Part shown: positions 52,744-63,057 of the stretch, piece after piece
Layout of the letters: the number at the start of each line of letters is the position of its first letter
How positions within the stretch are numbered: the first letter of the stretch is position 1
Made by a program: the position numbers and the translations under genes
Source: CAIYUC01 sp963682005
GTDB lineage: Bacteria; Bacteroidota; Bacteroidia; Bacteroidales; FEN-979
Reading direction: 5' to 3'
DNA length: 64,000 bases
NCBI GenBank assembly: GCA_963682005.1
Contig: OY820914.1
Location: 682,001 to 746,000, forward strand
The notes under the pieces: generated by a model
Seen by the model: the letters and a program-made list of their open reading frames with translations, nothing else
Databases searched by the model: none
Told to the model about the DNA's origin: nothing

Positions 52744-53769
52744 ATGAAGAATCCGGCAAAAATACGGAAAACATACAACTATCTGATCAGTGGCATCATT
52801 TTACTGGTGACCTGGGGGTTTATCTACAGGCAGCTATTCACGAAGAATGATATCAGGCATATATGGGCCATCCTTTCGGGATTGTTTGAGAAAGAAGGAT
52901 TCAGGAAAGAACTTGCTTTTGTCATCGGGTTGATGTTTGTTAACTGGGGCCTGGAATCCGGAAAGTGGAAATTCCTGGTCTCGAAGATCGAAAAGATTTC
53001 ATTTCTTAAGTCGTACCAGGCGGTTATGACGGGCGTGTCGATCAGTTCTGTGACTCCAAATCATATCGGCGAATACTTTGGCCGGGTCTTCATCCTTGAA
53101 AAGGGAAGCCATGTCGAAGGTATCCTCATCACCATCATGGGGAGCATGAGCCAGTTGCTGATCACCATTCTGACGGGCACTTTCAGCCTGATCATTCTCA
53201 TCACCGGCTTCATTCCCGGGATGCAGATCTCTTCCGGGTATTTAAAGGATACCCTCATCATTCTGATCATTTGTCTTGATATCCTCCTGCTGGTCCTTTA
53301 TTTCAACATATCCTGGCTTGCTGCTTTGAGGGATAAGATACTGAAAAAAAGATTTAAAAAATTCCGCCGGTTCCTGATCGTATTTTCCTATTATGGTCAC
53401 AGGGATATTTTCAAGATCATCGCCTTGAGCTTTTTCAGGTACCTGGTCTTCTCATTTCAATATTATCTTCTGCTCCGGATGTTTTCCGTAACCATCCCTT
53501 ACCTGGAAGCCATGGTCATTATTGCCATAGTTTATCTGTCCATGACGGTGATCCCGACAATTATCCTCACTGAGGTCGGGATCAGGGGTAGTGTTGCGCT
53601 GTACTTCTTCGGAAACTACTTTTCAGCGCTTCACATGAATGTCGAATCCTTTGCGATCGGAATTTTTGCCGCAACAACACTGATCTGGATCATTAATCTT
53701 GGAATTCCGGCATTCATCGGGACTATCTTTGTATTCAGGCTGAAATTCTTCCGGAAGAACGGGAACTGA
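52744..53769 (+). CDS. Flippase-like membrane protein (UPF0104 / LPG-synthase TM type)
   Basis: ATG 52744 is preferred to a TTG nine bases upstream. The protein has about 341 residues with eight or so helices. It carries the UPF0104 pattern of an early long helix, GVSISSVTPNHIGEYFGRVFIL and LTEVGIRGSVALYFFG. Members are proposed lipid or glycolipid flippases or aminoacyl-lipid translocases. It sits 8 bp before a membrane GT2, suggesting a shared role in envelope glycan or lipid assembly. Confidence 0.78.
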   Translation: MKNPAKIRKTYNYLISGIILLVTWGFIYRQLFTKNDIRHIWAILSGLFEKEGFRKELAFVIGLMFVNWGLESGKWKFLVSKIEKISFLKSYQAVMTGVSISSVTPNHIGEYFGRVFILEKGSHVEGILITIMGSMSQLLITILTGTFSLIILITGFIPGMQISSGYLKDTLIILIICLDILLLVLYFNISWLAALRDKILKKRFKKFRRFLIVFSYYGHRDIFKIIALSFFRYLVFSFQYYLLLRMFSVTIPYLEAMVIIAIVYLSMTVIPTIILTEVGIRGSVALYFFGNYFSALHMNVESFAIGIFAATTLIWIINLGIPAFIGTIFVFRLKFFRKNGN

Positions 53770-53777
53770 CCTAAAAA

Positions 53778-54932
53778 ATGATGATGATCATCGCTGGTAT
53801 ATTTCTCGGATTAGCGCTCCTTTATGTTGTGATGATCCTTTTATTTACGGCCGGATGGATGAGGCTTGAGAAATTCCCGGGTTCATCAGCCAACCCATCT
53901 GCCAGGGTCACACTGATCATTCCTGCCCGCAACGAAGAAAGGAATATACTTCACTGTCTTGATGACATCCTTACCCAGGATTTTACGCGGCATCTCATGG
54001 AAGTGATCGTTGTTGACGACAACTCTTCAGACAATACCGTTGCCCATGTTAACCGGTTTATCAGTGAAAATCCCGGCCTTGACTTACGGATCATCCGGCT
54101 TGATGAATATCCCGGGAAAAAAGCCGGGAAGAAAGAGGCCATTTCACTTGCCATCGCAAATTCCTCGGGTGAACTGATCATTACGACGGATGCGGATGTT
54201 AAGGTTGGTCCATCATGGATCTCCGCAATATGCAGCTATTACGAAAAGTTCAGGCCGAAAATGATCCTCGGACCAGTCGGATTTCACCATGAATCCTCGC
54301 TTTTTGAACACTTCCAGTGTCTTGAATTTTTCGGATTGATGGGTGTTACCGGCGGTTCCTGTGCAGCCGGCATCCCGGTAATGTGCAATGGAGCGAACCT
54401 GGCTTACGAGCGTAAGGCGTTTGACGCCGTTAGCGGATTCAGCGATAACATGGGTTTCAGCTCGGGTGATGATGTATTCCTGATGCTGAAGATCCGGAAG
54501 GAATTCGGCCGCAAAGCGATCCGGTTCATCCGCTCTGAAAAATGTGTGGTCCTCACCGATGCTCAACCTGACCTGAGGTCGTTTTTCAATCAGCGGTTAC
54601 GATGGGTATCAAAAAGCAGTGGGTATAAGAACTTCAGCATCCTGGCTGTTTCAATGATCACGTATTTGTTCAATTTGTCGCTCCTGGCCGGGATAATGAT
54701 CGGGATTTTCAGACCACCTTTTTTAATTTTTCTGCTGGGACTGCTCGTCCTGAAGACAGCCGTGGAATTCCCCCTGGTGGCACTGACCGCCCGGTTTTTC
54801 AGAAAGACAAAATATCTGCATTGGTTCCCGCTCCTGCAGATCCTGAATATCATCTATGTAACGCTGGCAGGGTTTTTCGGGAATTTTCTTTCTTTTGAAT
54901 GGAAAGGCCGGAAGATCAGGAGCCGGGAGTAA
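53778..54932 (+). CDS. Membrane-anchored family 2 glycosyltransferase
   Basis: A 384-residue protein with an N-terminal helix (about 3-24). The GT-A domain starts VTLIIPARNEERNI, has VIVVDDNSSDNT and ITTDADVKVGPSW (DxD), and ends with the acceptor motif QRLRWVSKS. Three C-terminal helices follow (about 285-360). The donor sugar is unknown. The 3' end overlaps the convergent ispD gene by 17 bp. Confidence 0.9.
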   Translation: MMMIIAGIFLGLALLYVVMILLFTAGWMRLEKFPGSSANPSARVTLIIPARNEERNILHCLDDILTQDFTRHLMEVIVVDDNSSDNTVAHVNRFISENPGLDLRIIRLDEYPGKKAGKKEAISLAIANSSGELIITTDADVKVGPSWISAICSYYEKFRPKMILGPVGFHHESSLFEHFQCLEFFGLMGVTGGSCAAGIPVMCNGANLAYERKAFDAVSGFSDNMGFSSGDDVFLMLKIRKEFGRKAIRFIRSEKCVVLTDAQPDLRSFFNQRLRWVSKSSGYKNFSILAVSMITYLFNLSLLAGIMIGIFRPPFLIFLLGLLVLKTAVEFPLVALTARFFRKTKYLHWFPLLQILNIIYVTLAGFFGNFLSFEWKGRKIRSRE

Positions 54933-55599
54933 AGGTTTTAAGAAGCGATTCTGCCATCAACAGGTCCGACGGAAATGTGATCTTGATATTCTCACGGTTC
55001 CCTTCGAACAGATGGATTTTCGCGCCTGTTTTCTCAAGAACCGATGCATCATCGGTAAAGTCATCCGGGCCGGAAAGCGCATAAGCTCTTTTTATCTCTG
55101 ATGTTTTGAACACCTGGGGTGTTTGGATGATCCTCAGCTTTTCCCTTGAAATAGTTTTACTGATCCCATCTTCCAGTATCCTTACCGTATCTTTAACTGC
55201 CAGCGATGGTATTGCATTCCCATGGAGGGCAGCATCTTCAAATGCCTGCCGGATTGTTTCCCCGGAAACCAGAGGCCTTACAGCATCATGAATGGCGACA
55301 AGTCCCTCCTCACCGATCTTTTCAAGGGCATTGCGGACCGAACCTGACCTTGTATTTCCTCCTGCGGCTACCAGGTGCTTAATATCAAACCGATGGGTAT
55401 GACACAACTCATCCCAAAGAGAAAAAAATGCGGGGGACATTGCAATGACGATTTCTGCAGAAGGATCAAAGCGATGAAACGCGTTGACAGAATGCATGAC
55501 AACCGGTAATCCCGAAAGAAGCATGAATTGTTTTGGAACATCAGCATTCATCCGGGTACCTGTACCCCCGGCAACGATTATGACACTCCTCGGGATCAA
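54916..55599 (-). CDS. ispD: 2-C-methyl-D-erythritol 4-phosphate cytidylyltransferase
   Basis: A 227-residue protein beginning at TTG 55599; no in-frame ATG precedes the conserved loop VAGGTGTRMNADVPKQF. AIHDAVRPLVS and TDDASVLEKTG are further IspD motifs. It forms CDP-methylerythritol in the non-mevalonate isoprenoid pathway. Together with queA (19 bp upstream) it forms a short run of minus-strand genes. Confidence 0.95.
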   Translation of the reverse strand: MIPRSVIIVAGGTGTRMNADVPKQFMLLSGLPVVMHSVNAFHRFDPSAEIVIAMSPAFFSLWDELCHTHRFDIKHLVAAGGNTRSGSVRNALEKIGEEGLVAIHDAVRPLVSGETIRQAFEDAALHGNAIPSLAVKDTVRILEDGISKTISREKLRIIQTPQVFKTSEIKRAYALSGPDDFTDDASVLEKTGAKIHLFEGNRENIKITFPSDLLMAESLLKTFTPGS

Positions 55600-55618
55600 A
55601 GCGGCGGTTATAAAGCTA

Positions 55619-56668
55619 TCAAAGGATCAGCATCGGACTGCCGTATGTAAAGAATTTGTATTTCTTCTCGACAGCAATTTCATAGGCTTTCATCAGGAAA
55701 TCATATCCTGCAAAGGCGGAGACCAGCATCATCATGGGTGTTTGCGGAAGCTGGAAATTGGTCAGAAGTGCATTGGCGATGCTGAAATCATACGGAGGAA
55801 AAATGAACTTATTCGTCCAGCCTGTGAATGGCTTGAGGTTCCCGGAGATCGTGACGGAGGATTCGATGGCTTTCATGGTCGTGGTACCAACGGCCAGTAC
55901 CTTTTTCTTCTGTGCTTTTGCCCTGTTGACAATATCAGAAGTGTGCTGGTCGATGATCACTTCCTCCGAATCCATTTTATGTTTCGTAAGGTCTTCCACA
56001 TCGATTGTCCGGAAATTTCCCAGGCCGGTGTGAAGTGTGATCTCTGCAAACGAAACACCCTGCAATTCGAGTCTTTTCATGATCTCCCTGCTGAAATGGA
56101 GCCCTGCCGTCGGGGCAGCCACCGCTCCTTCATGCTTTGCGTAGATGGTCTGATACCGTTCCTCGTCTTCGGCGGTAGCAGCGCGGTTATGGATCTTTGG
56201 CAGGGGGGTCTCGCCGAGCCGCTGGATCGTTTTTTTAAACTCTTCATACGGGCCGTCGAAGAGGAACCGGATGGTTCTTCCGCGGGAGGTTGTGTTATCA
56301 ATCACCTCGGCAACAAGAGAATCGTCGTCGCCGAAATAAAGCTTATTACCGATCCTGATTTTACGGGCCGGATCGACAAGAACATCCCACAGCCTGGATT
56401 CACGGTTCAGTTCACGAAGCAGGAATACTTCGATCTTGGCACCGGTTTTTTCCTTTTCGCCATATAACCGGGCGGGAAATACTTTTGTGTTGTTCAATAT
56501 AAAAACATCCCCGTCACCGAAATATTTGAGTACATCCTTAAAATGTTTGTGCTCTATGGTCTGGGTTTTACGGTCAAGCACCATCATATTAACCTCATCC
56601 CTTTGTTTCGAGGGAGTGCTGGCGATTAGTTCAGGAGGCAGATGAAACCGGAATTGAGATAATTTCAT
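55619..56668 (-). CDS. queA: S-adenosylmethionine:tRNA ribosyltransferase-isomerase
   Basis: A 349-residue protein with the typical QueA features: FHLPPELIASTP at the N terminus, DVFILNNTKVFPARLYG, GAVAAPTAGLHFS and LLTNFQLPQTPMMMLVSAFAG. It makes epoxyqueuosine in tRNA from the preQ1 base. Starts at ATG 56668. Confidence 0.96.
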   Translation of the reverse strand: MKLSQFRFHLPPELIASTPSKQRDEVNMMVLDRKTQTIEHKHFKDVLKYFGDGDVFILNNTKVFPARLYGEKEKTGAKIEVFLLRELNRESRLWDVLVDPARKIRIGNKLYFGDDDSLVAEVIDNTTSRGRTIRFLFDGPYEEFKKTIQRLGETPLPKIHNRAATAEDEERYQTIYAKHEGAVAAPTAGLHFSREIMKRLELQGVSFAEITLHTGLGNFRTIDVEDLTKHKMDSEEVIIDQHTSDIVNRAKAQKKKVLAVGTTTMKAIESSVTISGNLKPFTGWTNKFIFPPYDFSIANALLTNFQLPQTPMMMLVSAFAGYDFLMKAYEIAVEKKYKFFTYGSPMLIL

Positions 56669-56914
56669 AAATTTTGGGTAGGTCGTTTAAAAAGGCCTGC
56701 AAAGGTAATACAATTTCAGGGTGATGTCAAGTATTTAGTGAACATTTTCCTATCATCCCTTCATTTGTAAGGGTGAACATGAAAACATGATCTCCGGATC
56801 AGGCCACTTGTAATCTGCATTGTGTCTCTTTGACCCTTGAGTTAAAAAATAATTTCACACGAAAGGCACAGGGTCTGAAGTGAGGTCACAAAAATATGTT
56901 TCTGAACCGGTACC
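56669..56914. other. Intergenic, nothing recognised
   Basis: A 246-bp AT-rich gap between queA and the HAD gene, both on the minus strand. No hairpin with a T-run, open frame or RNA gene was seen. Confidence 0.4.
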
Positions 56915-57586
56915 TTACTCAAACAGATCCGTGATTTCTTTTCCTTCAGCAAGGTGATAACCGTTGATCCCAAATGTGCGTGCGGTTTCAATATGGATCA
57001 GCAAGTCATCGATAAACAGTGTTTCTTCTGGAATGAGAAGCTTGTCATGGAGCACGAATTCAAAAAGGTTTGGGTCAGGTTTCCGCATTCCTGCTTTGAA
57101 AGAAAACCAGGCCCGTTCAAACAATTCATCAAAACTTCTGTACCCGTATGGTTCCAGGAATTCCCTTAAATAGAAGTTGTAATGGATCTCATTGGAATTG
57201 CTGAGCAGGAAAATGCGGTATGTTTGACGGATATCCTCCAGGAGCCTGATACGGGCCGTGGGTATGCCTGCTAGCATCGCATTCCATGCCTCATCCACGG
57301 CCTGGTTTGTGGGTTCCACCAGGTAATAGTCCTTGATCATATTCCGGAATCCCTGGGATACAAGCAGGGACATCTCATAGGCATCAACAATCTCCTGGAA
57401 ACGCCTGTCCCTGGCCTCGTCCGACATTACGGTGGTCTCTTTCGGAGGTCCGAATTCCCTGAATTTTTCTTTGGTTCGTTCGATATCCAGATCACAGATA
57501 ACACCTCCAAAATCGAAGATGATGTTCTTTATTTTTGCGGCGTTGGGGATTCCGGGTTTTAATTTGAGCATTGTCAGTTGATCCAT
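56915..57586 (-). CDS. HAD-superfamily hydrolase
   Basis: ATG 57586 is preferred to a TTG 24 bp upstream, which would add an unusual hydrophobic lead. The protein has 223 residues. Motif I is IIFDFGGVICDLD with the second Asp changed to Gly (DFG) as in many YihX-like members; motif II is FLLSNSNEIH, then KPDPNLF and FIDDLLIHIE. It is probably a small phosphatase; the substrate is unknown. Confidence 0.85.
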   Translation of the reverse strand: MDQLTMLKLKPGIPNAAKIKNIIFDFGGVICDLDIERTKEKFREFGPPKETTVMSDEARDRRFQEIVDAYEMSLLVSQGFRNMIKDYYLVEPTNQAVDEAWNAMLAGIPTARIRLLEDIRQTYRIFLLSNSNEIHYNFYLREFLEPYGYRSFDELFERAWFSFKAGMRKPDPNLFEFVLHDKLLIPEETLFIDDLLIHIETARTFGINGYHLAEGKEITDLFE

Positions 57587-57796
57587 TAAGAAAAAAATAT
57601 AGAGGCACAAAAGTAACGGATTTTTAAATTTCTGATAAGATATGTAAAATGAATCAATCAGGGCAGTGAAGACAGCCTGGGGGCCTCTTGCAGGAATTAT
57701 TGCATGAACGATTCTCCAATGTTAATAAATATTGGCAGAATTAAATCAGCCAAAGACGGAGAATAAGTAGTATCTTGTGCATAAACCGGAAGAACG

Positions 57797-58027
57797 ATGA
57801 AAAAACACACACTGGAGTACGGAATGATGCTTGAGAATAATCGTCTGAAAAATTCCAATTTAAAAACATCTGCAGGATCAACAAAAGACAAATTCCCAGT
57901 CATACTTGATGGCGGGAAGACCGTTATCTACATATCAGATAAAAGCAAAGAAGCAGAAACGAGAGAGAAATATCAGCTTCAACGGGATAGCAGGATCCAT
58001 CCTTATCCTGCAAAGAATGCTTCCTGA
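57797..58027 (+). CDS. Possible small hypothetical protein
   Basis: A 76-residue frame from ATG 57797 with a basic start (MKKHTLEYG) and a high charge content. A purine-rich GGAAGAACG precedes the ATG by a suitable distance. No family is recognised and the C-terminal part looks unstructured. It may be spurious, and is kept because nothing else explains the interval 57587-58309. Confidence 0.3.
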   Translation: MKKHTLEYGMMLENNRLKNSNLKTSAGSTKDKFPVILDGGKTVIYISDKSKEAETREKYQLQRDSRIHPYPAKNAS

Positions 58028-58309
58028 TCGTTTCCTGTCCAGCCTTTCAGGGAGCAGTATTTCCTGAAAGTCTTCATTACAGATCGAATAAATAAATTCT
58101 GTCCTGATAATATCAAGATGAACAAATAGCATGAACCTCCGGGCAAGCTGTGTCTTGTCTTGAAACTGCTATAGGTCTTCAACAGGAGAGCTATAGGCGG
58201 GTGGGTCATCAGGTTCAGTTGAGGTTTCGGAATATTATAACTTTCCAGACCAGTCCCTGCATGGTGTTGGAATTTTATGCATATTTGGAAAGAAATTTTT
58301 CCAAAAAAG

Positions 58310-59350
58310 ATGATACATTATTCAGATACTGCCATTACCAGTATAATCCTGCATTTCGTCGGCAATAAGAACTCAGATGAATCGGTCAGGTACTCAAATT
58401 CAGAATTAATACTGACAGGGGATCTCGATCAGGTTCTCACTGAATATTTCCTGAAACCATTTGCGCAGAAACAAGAGTATTTCAACTTTTACCATGAGAA
58501 TGATTTGAAATTCAATGAAGTTTATGGTTATGTTTCTGATGTTTTCGAAGATCCTGAAAACCTGCTCAACCTGTCAAAGAACTTAGCCAGGCATCTCTAC
58601 GAACAATGCCATCATCCCAAAATAAAGGGGGGTGAATTTTATACGGTATATCTCAGGAATTGCAATATAGACGGGAAAACCATTGATGCAGTAGGCCTGT
58701 TCAAATCCGAGAACAAGGATACATTCCTAAAAGTTTTTCCGAAGGCTGAAGGGTTCGGGATTCAATGCGAACAGGGCATCAACATCAATAAACTGGATAA
58801 AGGCTGCCTGGTCTTTAATACTGAAAAAGAGAATGGATTTATTGTTGCAATCGTTGATAATACGAACAAAGGGGCGGATGCTCAATACTGGGTCGATGAC
58901 TTTCTTCATGTCAGTCAGCGGAAGGATGAGTACTACAACACGCAGAATGTGCTTTCGATGTGCAAGAGTTTTGTGACCAAAGAGCTGCCGGGTCAGTTCG
59001 AGATTTCAAAAGCGGACCAGGTCGACCTGCTTAACAAATCCGTGAAGTTCTTCAAGGAGAAGGAAAGCTTCGATATGAATGACTTTGCCAATGAAGTCAT
59101 GGAACAGCCGCAGATCATCGATTCTTTCAACCAGTTTAAAAACAGCTTTCAGAAAGACCGGGAGATCGAAATTTCCGACAACTTCACCATTTCTGAAAGT
59201 GCGGTTAAAAAACAGGCCCGGATCTTCAAAAGCGTGATAAAGCTCGACAAAAATTTCCACATCTATATTCACGGCAACCGCGATCTGATCGAGCAGGGAA
59301 CCGATGAGAAGGGGAAGTTCTATAAGGTTTACTATAAAGAGGAAAACTGA
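58310..59350 (+). CDS. Nucleoid-associated protein (NA37/YejK family)
   Basis: ATG 58310 (MIHYSDTAITSIILHFVGNK) matches the family start; an ATG 33 bp upstream adds residues without support. The protein has 346 residues. The pattern continues with FEDPENLLNLSKNLARHLYEQ, HPKIKGGEFYTVYL and NTNKGADAQYWVDDFL. YejK-like proteins bind DNA in the nucleoid, but their role is poorly known. It stands alone and is followed by the heptamer array 12 bp after its stop. Confidence 0.85.
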   Translation: MIHYSDTAITSIILHFVGNKNSDESVRYSNSELILTGDLDQVLTEYFLKPFAQKQEYFNFYHENDLKFNEVYGYVSDVFEDPENLLNLSKNLARHLYEQCHHPKIKGGEFYTVYLRNCNIDGKTIDAVGLFKSENKDTFLKVFPKAEGFGIQCEQGININKLDKGCLVFNTEKENGFIVAIVDNTNKGADAQYWVDDFLHVSQRKDEYYNTQNVLSMCKSFVTKELPGQFEISKADQVDLLNKSVKFFKEKESFDMNDFANEVMEQPQIIDSFNQFKNSFQKDREIEISDNFTISESAVKKQARIFKSVIKLDKNFHIYIHGNRDLIEQGTDEKGKFYKVYYKEEN

Positions 59351-59658
<308 letters not shown>

Positions 59659-62600
59659 ATGAAAATCCGGATCCTCTTTTACCTTTTACTTATTGTCCCG
59701 TTTGCTGTTTTTTCCCAGGGTGAATTCAACCATTGGTGTTTCGGTTCATACAAGCATATCTCTTTCAATTCAGGTTTTCCGGTCCTTATGCCCAATACGG
59801 CCTTGTCTACCAATGGAAGTTCGATCAGCGTTTCCGATTCCCTGGGGAACCTTTTATTTTACAGCAATGGACAGAATGTATACAACAGGAACAATTCATT
59901 GATGCCGAACGGATCTGGGTTGGGAGGCAGTAATGTTTCCATGAGTTCAAGCACTACGGTGGTAAAAGCCATGAATGACGACAGCCTTTATTATATTGTG
60001 ACGGGAGGATACTACCATCTCAATCCGGCATTCATCACCCATGCAGAATATTCTGTTCTTGACATGAAGCTGAACGGGACATTGGGGGATATTGTCGCGG
60101 GGCAGAAGAAGATCCGGCTCATTGGAGGCTATTCGGCATATGGTCCGGTCACCGGCGCGCGGCATGCCAATAACAGGGATGCGTGGGTCATATACCGTCT
60201 GGCGAATCCCGACAGCAATTACTTTGCAGCGTATGCCATCACCGGGAGCGGTGTGAATAATGTTCCTGTCTTCTCCCCGAGCCAGATCCACGGAGAAACA
60301 GGAGAGCCGCATGCCATACAGATAAAAATATCGCCCGATGGAAAAACACTGACTTGTACTTATACTTATTCCAATTACAACGATTCGCTGGAAGTCTGCG
60401 ACTTTAACCCGGCGACGGGACAGGTGACACCACGGTTCATCTACCGGCCGCATTACATTGGTTTGCCACTCACGTTCCGGCAGGTGGAATTTTCCATAAA
60501 CTCAAGGCTTATTTATCTCGGCGGATCAACTTCATCTAATCACTGGTGGATGTTCCAATACGAAAACACGCTCGACAGCGCTCAATTTTCCCAGAGCCAG
60601 ATGTTGATCGGAAGTACAGGGAATATCCATTCAACCTTCCAGATGGCGCCGGACTGGAAAATCTACGGAACCAAGGATGCGGAGGATTCGCTCATGGTGG
60701 TGAATAATCCTTCGGTCAGAGGTGCAGGCTGTGGCTTTGATGTAAATGGATTTTATACCAGCTGGAATCATGCCGACGGTCTTCCGCAATTCGTTCAGCG
60801 GTATAAATCATATATTCATTACACCGGCAATTGTGCGGATATGGGCGTACTGTTCACCGGAGATATCTGGCCCCCGGCCGACAGCATTCACTGGGATTTC
60901 GGTGATCCCGCATCAGCAGGTTCCAATGCATCACTGCTTCCTTCACCACAACATGTTTTCAGTGATACCGGCACGTATACTGTCACGCTTTTCGTCCGGC
61001 ACAACGATTTGCGTACGGACACTTCCTGGCAGATGATCCACATTCTGCTCAGTCCGGAAGTGGACCTGGGACCTGATAAAACGGTCTGCAACGGTGATAC
61101 GGCTGCGTTTGACGCCGGATTATGCACCGGCTGCAACTTCATCTGGAAGGATGTTATTGCGGATACGGTAACGAGCACCTCGCAGATCTTCCGGACGACA
61201 CATCCCGGCATATACAGTGTCAGGGCAATTCAACAGAACGGGTGTGAAGGACAGGACACGGTGCAGGTATTTAATACCGCCACACCGGTTATCACCGCTT
61301 CTCCGCAGACAGAGATCATCTGCTCGGGTGATACCACGGAGATCCTTCTGACCTCCACCGTCCCCGGAACCATTTTCCACTGGATCCCCGAACTGACATC
61401 CGGCAGCATTACCGGATTCAGCGCGGATTCAGGGCAGGTGATCAACCAGGCGCTGGTCAACCAAATCAGCCTGACCGGAATCGTCACATACACCATCACA
61501 CCTTCTGTGGGAAACTGCCTGGGTTCTACGGTTGATTATCCTGTTACTGTTTACCAGAAGGATACCGTGAGCGTTGTCATATCAGCATCCGACAACAATG
61601 TATGCACGGGGACACCTGTTACCATTATGGCATCACCTTCAAACCCGAGTACACTCCCGGATTTCCAATGGATTTTGAACGGAATTTCTGTCGGTGCCAA
61701 CATCCCTGCATTCAGCTTCACACCGGCAGATGGTGACCAGGTCTATTGCATTCTTACATCCTCCATAACCCACTGCATCCTGAATAATCCAGACACTTCA
61801 AACACCATCATAATGATCGTTCATCCCCCGACGGTGCCTGCCAGTGTTACGATCATTTCCAGCCCGAACCCATTCTGTCCCGGGATCCCGGTCACTTTTA
61901 CAGCAACACCTGTAAATGGTGGCACCAACCCCTCCTTTCTTTGGAAAGTGAATAATGTAGTAGCAGGAACCAATTCACCGTTGTTCATATATATCCCTGC
62001 AACCAATGACACCGTCTGGTGTGTCATGACCTCAGATCTTGTATGTGTTTCAGGGAACCCGGCCGTTTCCAACAGGATCATCATGAACAACTCGCTGGCA
62101 CCCGTCGTTACATTTACACCATGCTTTGATACCATTACGACCACAAATGCAAAGCCCTTCAGGCTCAAGGGTGGCCTTCCGCTTGGCGGCACATATTCCG
62201 GTCCGGGCGTTTCAAATGGTATATTTTACCCGTCCGTTGCCGGTCCGGGTCACCATCAGATTACTTATACGTTTACTAATTCAGCCTTATGTTCTGACGC
62301 CGGAAACCGGATGCTGGATGTCAGATCGCCGTTGCCTATTATTTGCGGGAATATTTTGACTGACATCAGGGATAATAAGACTTATCCGACTATCCCGATC
62401 GGAGGCAAATGCTGGATGGCAGCGGACCTGGATTACGGCGTGGAGATCCCTGCAACCCTTCATCAGCGGGATAATTGCATTAACGAAAAATATGTCAATC
62501 GATCCTCCATCATCAATCCACCATCCTCCGTTTATCAGTGGGATGAACTCATGTGCTACGAGGATCTTCCAGGTCAGCAGGGTTTGTGTCCTCCCAACTG

Positions 62601-62895
62601 GCATATTCCGACCGAAACAGAGTGGAATATCCTCTTTTCAAACTGGACGAACAGTGCTTTTGCCGGAGCACCATTGAAATATTCAGGATATTCTGGATTC
62701 AATGCGCTGATGTCGGTTGTAAGCCACCAAAATGCCCAATGGGATTTCCAGGATATTGCAACCTTCTTCTGGTCATCGACATCTCATGGAATAAATAAGT
62801 CCTGGGCCCACGGAATGAATGATTATGACTTCGGCGTGTCTTTGTATCCCTCCCTGAGATCGAATGCATTCAGCGTGAGGTGCCTGAAAGACTAA
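59659..62895 (+). CDS. Large secreted PKD / FISUMP-domain protein
   Basis: A 1078-residue protein with a signal peptide (about 1-20, AVFSQ). The N-terminal region of about 370 residues carries repeated NGSSISVSDSLGNLLFYS- and SPDGKTLTCTYTY-like blades and is propeller-like. A PKD domain follows (about 395-470, WDFGDPASAGSN and GTYTVTLFV). Several Ig/PKD-like repeats come next, each starting with a VCNGDT/ICSGDT/VCTGTP Cys motif. A FISUMP domain ends the protein (about 905-1078, GGKCWMAADLDYG, YQWDELMCY, FSVRCLKD). It is probably surface-exposed and adhesive. No T9SS domain is present; the FISUMP domain occupies the C terminus. Confidence 0.85.
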   Translation: MKIRILFYLLLIVPFAVFSQGEFNHWCFGSYKHISFNSGFPVLMPNTALSTNGSSISVSDSLGNLLFYSNGQNVYNRNNSLMPNGSGLGGSNVSMSSSTTVVKAMNDDSLYYIVTGGYYHLNPAFITHAEYSVLDMKLNGTLGDIVAGQKKIRLIGGYSAYGPVTGARHANNRDAWVIYRLANPDSNYFAAYAITGSGVNNVPVFSPSQIHGETGEPHAIQIKISPDGKTLTCTYTYSNYNDSLEVCDFNPATGQVTPRFIYRPHYIGLPLTFRQVEFSINSRLIYLGGSTSSNHWWMFQYENTLDSAQFSQSQMLIGSTGNIHSTFQMAPDWKIYGTKDAEDSLMVVNNPSVRGAGCGFDVNGFYTSWNHADGLPQFVQRYKSYIHYTGNCADMGVLFTGDIWPPADSIHWDFGDPASAGSNASLLPSPQHVFSDTGTYTVTLFVRHNDLRTDTSWQMIHILLSPEVDLGPDKTVCNGDTAAFDAGLCTGCNFIWKDVIADTVTSTSQIFRTTHPGIYSVRAIQQNGCEGQDTVQVFNTATPVITASPQTEIICSGDTTEILLTSTVPGTIFHWIPELTSGSITGFSADSGQVINQALVNQISLTGIVTYTITPSVGNCLGSTVDYPVTVYQKDTVSVVISASDNNVCTGTPVTIMASPSNPSTLPDFQWILNGISVGANIPAFSFTPADGDQVYCILTSSITHCILNNPDTSNTIIMIVHPPTVPASVTIISSPNPFCPGIPVTFTATPVNGGTNPSFLWKVNNVVAGTNSPLFIYIPATNDTVWCVMTSDLVCVSGNPAVSNRIIMNNSLAPVVTFTPCFDTITTTNAKPFRLKGGLPLGGTYSGPGVSNGIFYPSVAGPGHHQITYTFTNSALCSDAGNRMLDVRSPLPIICGNILTDIRDNKTYPTIPIGGKCWMAADLDYGVEIPATLHQRDNCINEKYVNRSSIINPPSSVYQWDELMCYEDLPGQQGLCPPNWHIPTETEWNILFSNWTNSAFAGAPLKYSGYSGFNALMSVVSHQNAQWDFQDIATFFWSSTSHGINKSWAHGMNDYDFGVSLYPSLRSNAFSVRCLKD

Positions 62896-62972
62896 AAAAT
62901 CAACTGGTATGAACCCCAGGGCAAACCCTGGACCTGAATGCCGCAGCAAGCTGCAGGGAATTAACCAAAACA

Positions 62973-63038
62973 CCTCATCCCCCGTCCCCTCAAGGTCCCC
63001 GCCGATGCGGAGATACAGAAGGGGTGCAGGGGATGAGG
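62973..63038. repeat. Nested hairpin repeat (family A)
   Basis: The outer 10-bp perfect arms are CCTCATCCCC (62973-62982) and GGGGATGAGG (63029-63038). The inner arms are CCCCT (62986-62990) and AGGGG (63020-63024). It lies between two convergent genes. Confidence 0.85.
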
Positions 63039-63057
63039 CAATGATATGTTGCCTGAT

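Noticed and set aside
55484..56467. A 327-codon open frame antisense to queA and ispD
   Set aside because: queA and ispD are unmistakable on the other strand; the antisense frame has no recognisable motif and is Cys/His-rich in the way shadow frames are.
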